A stretch of 64,000 nt of DNA from Periplaneta americana (taxonomy: Eukaryota > Arthropoda > Insecta > Blattodea > Blattidae). A program made the translations under genes and the position numbers. Position 1 is the first letter of the stretch. Each line of letters begins with the position of its first letter. The notes under the pieces were generated by a model. The model worked only from the letters and a program-made list of their open reading frames with translations. It ran no database searches and was not told where the DNA came from. The stretch is from assembly GCF_040183065.1 (NCBI RefSeq), contig NC_091119.1, forward strand, positions 194,698,543-194,762,542. The letters are read 5' to 3'. Below, in pieces: positions 12,301 through 20,500 of the stretch.

Positions 12301-15300
12301 TAGGTTACAGCATTGATTGCTTCTGTGGAAAATCACTCATGCATAATAAAGAATGTTCAGAACTAGTGACTACTGATGCACTTAAGAAAGAGTGGCTCTT
12401 GTCTACTGGTAGTCTTTGTGACTTCGACAGTAAAATCTTAAACTGAAATACTGGTAGCAATAAAAAGTATAAATAAACCCGATCTCTTAGGAAGTAATTT
12501 TTCATTTGATACGAACTACACTGTTTCAGTAGTTAATTTATTATACACAGATCTGGCCAAATTCCTGACATCCCAGTATTTCAAATACAAATACAAAATA
12601 CTTCAAAGAATAGTATTTGAAATACAAATACAAAATACATTTATATTCCAAATACTCGAAATACATTTGTATTTCAAATACCCGATACAATATATAAAGA
12701 AATAAGAATATTACCGAAAATCTAAAATACCGGTATTGTATTAACATTAAAATTATTTTTATCTCGAAGTTTTATATAAACACTGTAACTGAACATTCTT
12801 CCTTTTCCCAGTCAACAATGAAATTGTGCTACATGTATGAATAATTACTGCTTCCTTTCAAAAAAGCCAGTTTCTCAAAAAGTTCATCAGTTAAGGATCC
12901 CCTTACTTGGGTTTCAGAACTGCACAATATTCTTCAAGGTACTGAAACTCAATATCTTTGAAGGTTGGTAATCCCAGTTTTTCACATATACTGATTATAT
13001 CATGTTTGAATTGCAATATTTGAGAGATTGAGCCATAAAGAGAATTCCATCGAGTTGGGCAAGGAAACTTTAATGAATATTTCAAGACATCTGATATAAT
13101 TTCTGAGGATTTGGGTCTCCTAGACGCATTCCATAATGCTGAACACTTAGCAAATGTTGGGTGATGGATCCTTGATACTGTTAGAGATTTCTTTATGGCA
13201 TTAAGGAAATCAGTTGTGGCAAGAAAACTAAGTGTATGGCTAGCACAAATGAAATGGGTAGGCAAATAAGATAGAAGTCAATTCTTGAAATACAAATCCA
13301 AAACTTGAAGGACAAGAAGAAGAAGCAAGTATTTTGAGTATTTGAAATATAAAATACACCAATTTTATGTATTTAAATACAAAATACAAAATACTTTCTA
13401 AAATCATTGCAAATTACAAAATACAAATCTATTTCAAATACATGCATTTCAAATACTGCCCAGCCCGGATTATACCTAATATGAATAAGTTAAGAAAACA
13501 CTCGTATTTGATTTGAAGAAAATAACCATGATGTATTAATTGTTTCAAATAAAGACCCATTAGTTTTGTGCTAAAATAATTATATTATATGTGCATCATA
13601 TTCGGATGAATTGACTTGTAGATATTGAATAGATCCCACACTGTAGTATCACAGTCTAAGATGTCACGTCTTGGACTAGCATTACAGAATGAGCAATGGT
13701 TCGAGTCTTCTTGTACATGGGGGAATAAACCGTTGCATGAAATTTCGACCAGTGTATGGGACTGGTGTCCACTCAGAATCATGATGAATTTGGGGCGCTA
13801 CAGTAGACAGCAAAATCTAGTTTTGCAAAATAGCTATAATGGCAGGGGGAGGGGGGGAGGATCATCGTGCTAAACACCATACTAGTTGTATGATCGTTCA
13901 CCACAGGTCTTGACTCTCTATAGCAGGCCTGCACAAACCGCGCTCGACGAGCACGCGCGCTCCTTTGGGGCGGAAGAGCGGTGTTTACTGCTCGCCGAAA
14001 CAGAGAGGAAGATAGGCTACGTCAGAATGACATAGACTTGCTATAGGTAGAGGAGAGTGAAACGACCACTCAGCTATCTAGTGGAGTGCAGTGTGTAGGC
14101 CTATTCTCAGTAACTGTTTCACGTTGCTTACCTACTGCTACAGTACGTATGGAGGAATCTAAAAGACGGAACATAACATTTAACATTTAACGATTTACAG
14201 CTCGAACTTATTGATCTTCAATGTGACCTAAAGACTAAGGATCGTTTGAATAATACTACTAGCCTGGTTGAGTTTTACAAGACTAAACATTAGCAATAAT
14301 ATCCACGACTACACAGGCTGGCTGTGAAAATGATTGCTATGTTTAGCTCAACATTTATATTTGTGAGCAACTGTTTTCTATAATCAACTTTAATAAAGGC
14401 AGACATCGAACATTTGTAACTGATGTTTCATTATGATCAGTAGGCTACTGTTCCTTTCAGCTGCCAACTGCATAAAACCTCGTTTTGATGTACTGATAAA
14501 TAAAAATGTAACAAAATGATATTGTACATTTAAGTAGCTATACAATTTCTGTTACTTCTGTAAAATAAATATTTCTTTATTAATTAATAATAGTCCAAGA
14601 TAGTTTTGCAAACACTGAACGGGAATTCATTTCATAAGCACTCGTAATAGTACTTCCTTTTGTGTATATTTTGTACGAGATCACCCCTTCTTCCAGTCCA
14701 CCCTTATACAGAGTGCAGCTAATATCTGCATTCCGCTCATGAGCTGTGAGCCGGATCGGAGAGCGCAAACCTTGTGCAGGCCTGCTCTATAGGCTATCAC
14801 ATACAGAATTATTATTTTTAGATACCAGTACTCGAAAAGAACAAAATCTGTTCAATAGTTTTGGCGATATTGATATACACCCATAAACAGACAAAAGACA
14901 TATTCGAAACACTTTTTTCTTTACCAGAGATGCTGAAAAAGTTTGTTTGTGTGAAAATATCGAAACGAATTTTTTAGATAGCCATTTCTAAATGTAGAAC
15001 TTTAACACTAGGCAAGCATGTTAAAAATGATTGTCTTTTATACAGTAGTGTGCAAAAAGCACTTTTAACACTGACTTTCAACTGTTTGCACCATTTGTCA
15101 ACTGTTTCTCACCAGATGTCACACGGAAATGATTGGAACAGTTCAATAAAGAGATTCAAACTATGTCAGGGTTACTTAAAAATTTACTGTTTTTGGTTAA
15201 GAAATGTATACAAATTAAATAATTTACTTCAACAACTTACTCTTTCATTGATAACTATATGAAAGAATTTGATAACACAATCTCAAGGGAAAAAATGGAA

Positions 15301-17547
15301 CTCTCTGCATCAAAATCCACAGTTAATTCCCGATTTACCACGAAAATTGTTTGTAGCTGCATTTAGATTGGCAACAGGCCATGATTGTTTGGCCAAACAC
15401 CTGCATAGAATTGGAATATATCAGTCCCCTAACTGCCCATTGTGCAACTCAAACCAAGAAATGGATTCGGAACACCTCAAAATCTGTGCTTCAGTGGCTG
15501 GTCATGATAATATCTTTGGAAAATATTGGAGTGCAAGAGGTCAAATGACTTTATTGTCAAACGCCTGGCATTAGAAAACAACACAACAAATGAAAGAATT
15601 AAAAGTAACTTTAAGAATTAAAGGACACTCAGCTTTGAACCGGGAATCTCTCAATCTGCAGTGCAGTGTTCTATCTCTGAGCTATACCATCATCTTATTT
15701 CAATGTAATAAAGTTTCACTATTACAAGGAGAGAAAATACAGCAGTAGAGAAATTGGTGTAATTTTCCCCATATCAGCATGGATGAATGTCTGTCTAAAA
15801 AAATTGTGTGCGACACATATGTTAAAAATGATTTTATTTTGTTCGCAGGATTGCTACACTAACAAAATAAATAAGTTATTTTTAACATTTGTATCATATA
15901 TATACTGTAACTATTTTCAGCATTACAATACTTTATTTTTATATTTCATGTAATGGGAAGGAAAAATAATCCTTAACCTCTTTGTATTTGTGTGTAAGCC
16001 ATTTTATTTATGTTGAGAACTATATTAATATCGCTGAGAGTCAAAAGAGATTTGGTTAGCCCAGTTTAATTTTGCTTACCATTCAGTAATGTCTGCTCTG
16101 TAACATTGTCAAACAATATCTGAAGTTTGAGGAAAAACAGTTTACCTGAGAATAAGTTGTAGATCCTTCATTCCAACCTCCAATGGCAACCAATGTTTTG
16201 AGTGAAGGATTTTGATTCCTCAGTTCATTAAAACGCCTGAAACCACCTGTAATATTCATTGCAGCAAACATAAAAATATTGTCATGGTTGAACACATCAC
16301 ACAAACATAAGTTACTGGTACGTAAAATAAAAATGCTCTTTCGATGTCAATAGGCGGGACACAATATTACAGAAATGGAAAGATCAGGTTTGGGAAATTT
16401 ACTAATGCATCAAGTCCTGAAGGCTACATAAGTGCAGCGTACAATCAATACAAAGTTCAAACTTTTTGATGAAAGTGATTCAACTGAATAATAACATGCA
16501 TTTCCCATATTTATTCTGCATTTAATTTCCTCCTGATTATCATTTATATTTGTTACTTTTACTCCAAAAAATTTGAATTTTTCCACCTCTTCAAAGGATA
16601 AATTTCCAATTTTTATTATAATCGAAGCTCCAATGTATAAATAAAATATATGTTGTTCTGTACAAATACAAAAAAAAGTATTGAAAATATTTTTCCGTTG
16701 AAAATTACACTTGTAATTATAATAAAATACGTACTGGTATGTATTATTTTATGGATTACCAGTACCACATCAATTTCATTCCAAATACAATTTTATTAAT
16801 ATAAAACCAGAAACTGAGGATCCTATCAAGATCAAGATTATAAATGGAGGGAAAGAAGACAGAGGACGGACACTGGAAAGTTTTCTTTCCTCAATCAAAC
16901 TATCAGGGACTGGAATGCTTTACCTGCAGACTTACTAAAGGCTTTACTAATAACCAAAAATGTATTTAAAAATAGGTTTAAGGACTTTAATAATAGACGG
17001 TAGTATATTATACACACTATTTAAAGGGTGTAATTGATATTTTATTATTTGAAGTGTTGTATCAGTGAGGAAGTATGTTGTGTCTGTGAAGTGTGTAGTG
17101 TCAGTGAAGTCTATTGTGTAAGTGAAGTGTGTTTGTGTCAGTGAAGTTCTACAGTTCATAGTGGCTGTGCAAAGTATTTGAACAGTGAAATGGTTTTGAA
17201 GTGTTAGTGAAATCAGGATAGAATCGTTGCAGTGAGTGAGTTGATAGCGAAATAAGTGTAGTGCCAAAAGGTACTTGTGCAAGTATGAACTTAGGGCTAA
17301 GATACAAATTAGATTTACTTTAAATGTTATTTTAAGTGATCGTGCTTCATTTAATTTAGGATGCTCCTTGTTGTTGTTGTTATTATTATTATTATTATTT
17401 ATCATTATTATTAATTATTATTGTTTTTATTAGTTGTGTTTATTATTAATTGTCATTATTGAGTGTAATTACTTACCACCCATTTGCAGTGTGAATAAAT
17501 AAATACATACATACATACATACATACATACATACATACATACATACA

Positions 17548-17578
<31 letters not shown>

Positions 17579-20500
17579 TTTTCAAAAGAAACCCGCTTTT
17601 GAAAATTTCTGGAATATCAAATGCAACATGCGTTTTGCATATAAATCCGGGCTCTGGATTATGAAGACATTACTACTTTTCCATATCTTTCATTAAAATT
17701 AAGGATTAACAAAACAGTGTCATAGTTGAAAATCTTACCTTTGCCAATTTCATTCCAATCATCTAGAATTCGAATTCCTCCAGCACTCGTAATTCCTACA
17801 AACGTGTATATAACATGTGTACAGAGGTGAGGATTGATGTGTTCTATGTCAAACTTGCCATCCCCAGGTCGGTATGTTGACCAGCTTCCAAGGTAACAGA
17901 CTACTTTCTCTGAAATATTACAATGTACACATAATTAATAAAAATAAATATATTTACTACAACTCAATTTCAATTAATGTTATAAGCACTCAAATTTTCA
18001 GAGCAAGCATTCTGCTATGAATCAGCAGAAAATTAATACTGTTACGTCAATTGTTTTTCACAAATTTATACAGAGTGGACCGTAAGTAATGTTATTAATT
18101 TCAGCAAAAAAGCTTTATACAGTTTTGCTCGTTTTTGCATCCTTTTCGAGATACAAATTGTTTTATATTAACTGATCAACTTCTTTACTTTGTTAATGTT
18201 TTAGGAAATTAACTGGTGGACTAGTTTCGAAGTGTTATCCTTCATTGTCAAAATAAACATTTCATAGCATTTTTTAGAAAAGCCATTGATGTAGTTTGGT
18301 TCCCAATATGCCCAGTCAATTTAAGAGATTAGTGTATTATGATAATAAATTAATGAAAGAATTGTAGTTTTGTCCTATATACAGGGTGATTCACGAGGAA
18401 AGGTAAAAAATTTGGAATGTGAATTCTGAAGTCATTCTGAGTAAAAAAATTCATATGAATATGGGTCTTTTTTCGAACAGTTACGGAAGTATGGCTCTTT
18501 GATTTCACAAAAGCCTCTGAGATTTCATTGTATTAACTCGCATTTAGAGGCACATAACGGACAAATTTAAAGTTTATATTCACGCATGCATGCATACCTA
18601 ATATTTTAGAAGTCCGGATCGATGTTTTCGCACATTTTTAAAGCTACCTCCTTCAACGCACTGTTGCGCTCGGGCATGAATCGCGCTCATCGCTCCGGAG
18701 AGTTGCACATGGCTGTTCTCTATGCCGCATCCAAAATACGGTCGACTACGGTCCCCCTTCCTTTGCTATACCAATTCTTTCATCCAACCCCATAGACCAC
18801 TGTTTCCCAACCTTTTTAAATTCGCGGCACCCTTGAGAATAACATTAAAAACTGGGGGCACCCTTTCTTGAATTAAAAAAAATTGAAGTTTAATATATCC
18901 ATTTATTGAAAGATGATATAATAAGTAACATATATCATAACATAATACAGTAAACTTTACTACAATCACTTAGTAAAAATACATCAATTTTATATATTGT
19001 TCTGTCGAAGTCTCGGAAATGTTCGTGAGGAACCGAGTAGTCTATACTAGTATACTGAATCAGGAATGTTTGGCAGGGATTGGCTGTAATGCCATCTGCC
19101 GGAGCCGGATACAAGTATAATTGAATCTTCGAAATGAATCGATCTGTAGTGCACGAGAGTAATTAATTTGCTTATTTTATTTCAAGACCTTACAAGACTT
19201 TAGGCTTAAGTAGACAGTATTTTTTTTGGTTTATTTCAGTATCTCGCGGCACGCCTTAGGGTGCCGGGGCACACCGGTTGGGAACCACTGCCATAGACAG
19301 TAAGTACTCTTGGATATGGTACCCTTCTGTTCGAAAAGCATCGTTCATATTCAGCGACGGCATGCAAGGAACTTCCATCGCACAAACCGTAAACATACAC
19401 AATATCGGCGTATTCTATAGTCGAAAATTTATAAGGCATCTTAAAAAACACAACTTAACACTTCTGATAACTGTACCTGTATAATGTGTGGTTCTGTGTC
19501 ATTACATCAGATGAGGGCAGGCGATTGGATATTTTTAATGCCCCCCCACCCGGTTTATTTCTCTTATCTACATCGCTCACAATGCAGATTCCAATGTTAC
19601 GTCATTCATTGCGATCGGTGACTTTGTCTCATGTTAACAGCATACGGTAATGTCCGATTCACATTGGGGCGAGACGTTTTACCAAAAAAATGCATCTAGC
19701 TCCGCCATCGTTCAAAAACAGAGCTATGTTCATATGAACTTTTTCACTCAAAATGGCCTAAGATATCGTATCCTAAATTTTTTACCATTCTCGTGAATCA
19801 CCCTGTAGGCCTATGTGCAGAAATTTAATCGGAACAAACGTAACTTTTCGTTCTGGAAAGGAATTTTACAATGTTATATTTGATCGGATCAAATTTCTGC
19901 ACATTTGAAGGACAAAACTAAAATTCCTTCAATCAATTATTATCATAATGCACTGTTCTCTTAAAATGACTGAACATATTGGGAATTAAATCAATAACTT
20001 TCCCAAAACACGCTATAAAATGTTTCATATAGGAGCATTTGTATCTAGAAAAGAAAGCAGAATTGTATTAAACTTTTTTTTTGCTTGAAATATCTCTAAG
20101 AATAACCCCCTGAAATTAATGAATCATCATCTTTCCTAATGTTATTTTTCAATTTATGAAAATCGCCATTTAAATGCAAAAGGATTTCCAAAATTTTGCT
20201 AGGAAGCCCGGAATTGTTCCTCTAGCGTCAATGAGTAGGCCCTTTACCTCTATATCATCGAGTTCGTATTTTTCTTTATAATATGAAATGGTAAGTATAT
20301 AAATGCTCTACTTTTCTTGATGGACTTCTAAAGGCTGGGACTGACGGATTTGAAACCTGATGGTTGGGTCAATAATGTAATCTTTGCTTTTGTTTCTTAA
20401 GGCAATTATATAGATTCTTCTGTGGCTTCCATTTTCTGCTAGGCTATGGACTTCTTCGAAAACCTTTAAGTCATCTTCTCTTAGTGCTGCAGCTATAATG

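Larger units (their letters stand above)
18085..20130. mobile_element. Old foldback element hosting two further insertions
   Basis: The arms at about 18,085-18,375 and 19,905-20,130 are inverted: GATTAGTGTATTATGATAAT on the left pairs with ATTATCATAATGCACTG on the right. They also share ATTAATTTCAG. The element at 18382-19805 sits in its centre. The outer limits are approximate. Confidence 0.6.

Noticed and set aside
17498..17577. Regular short repeats as a possible CRISPR array
   Set aside because: Plain 4-bp microsatellite without unique spacers, at a LINE tail, in a eukaryotic genome.
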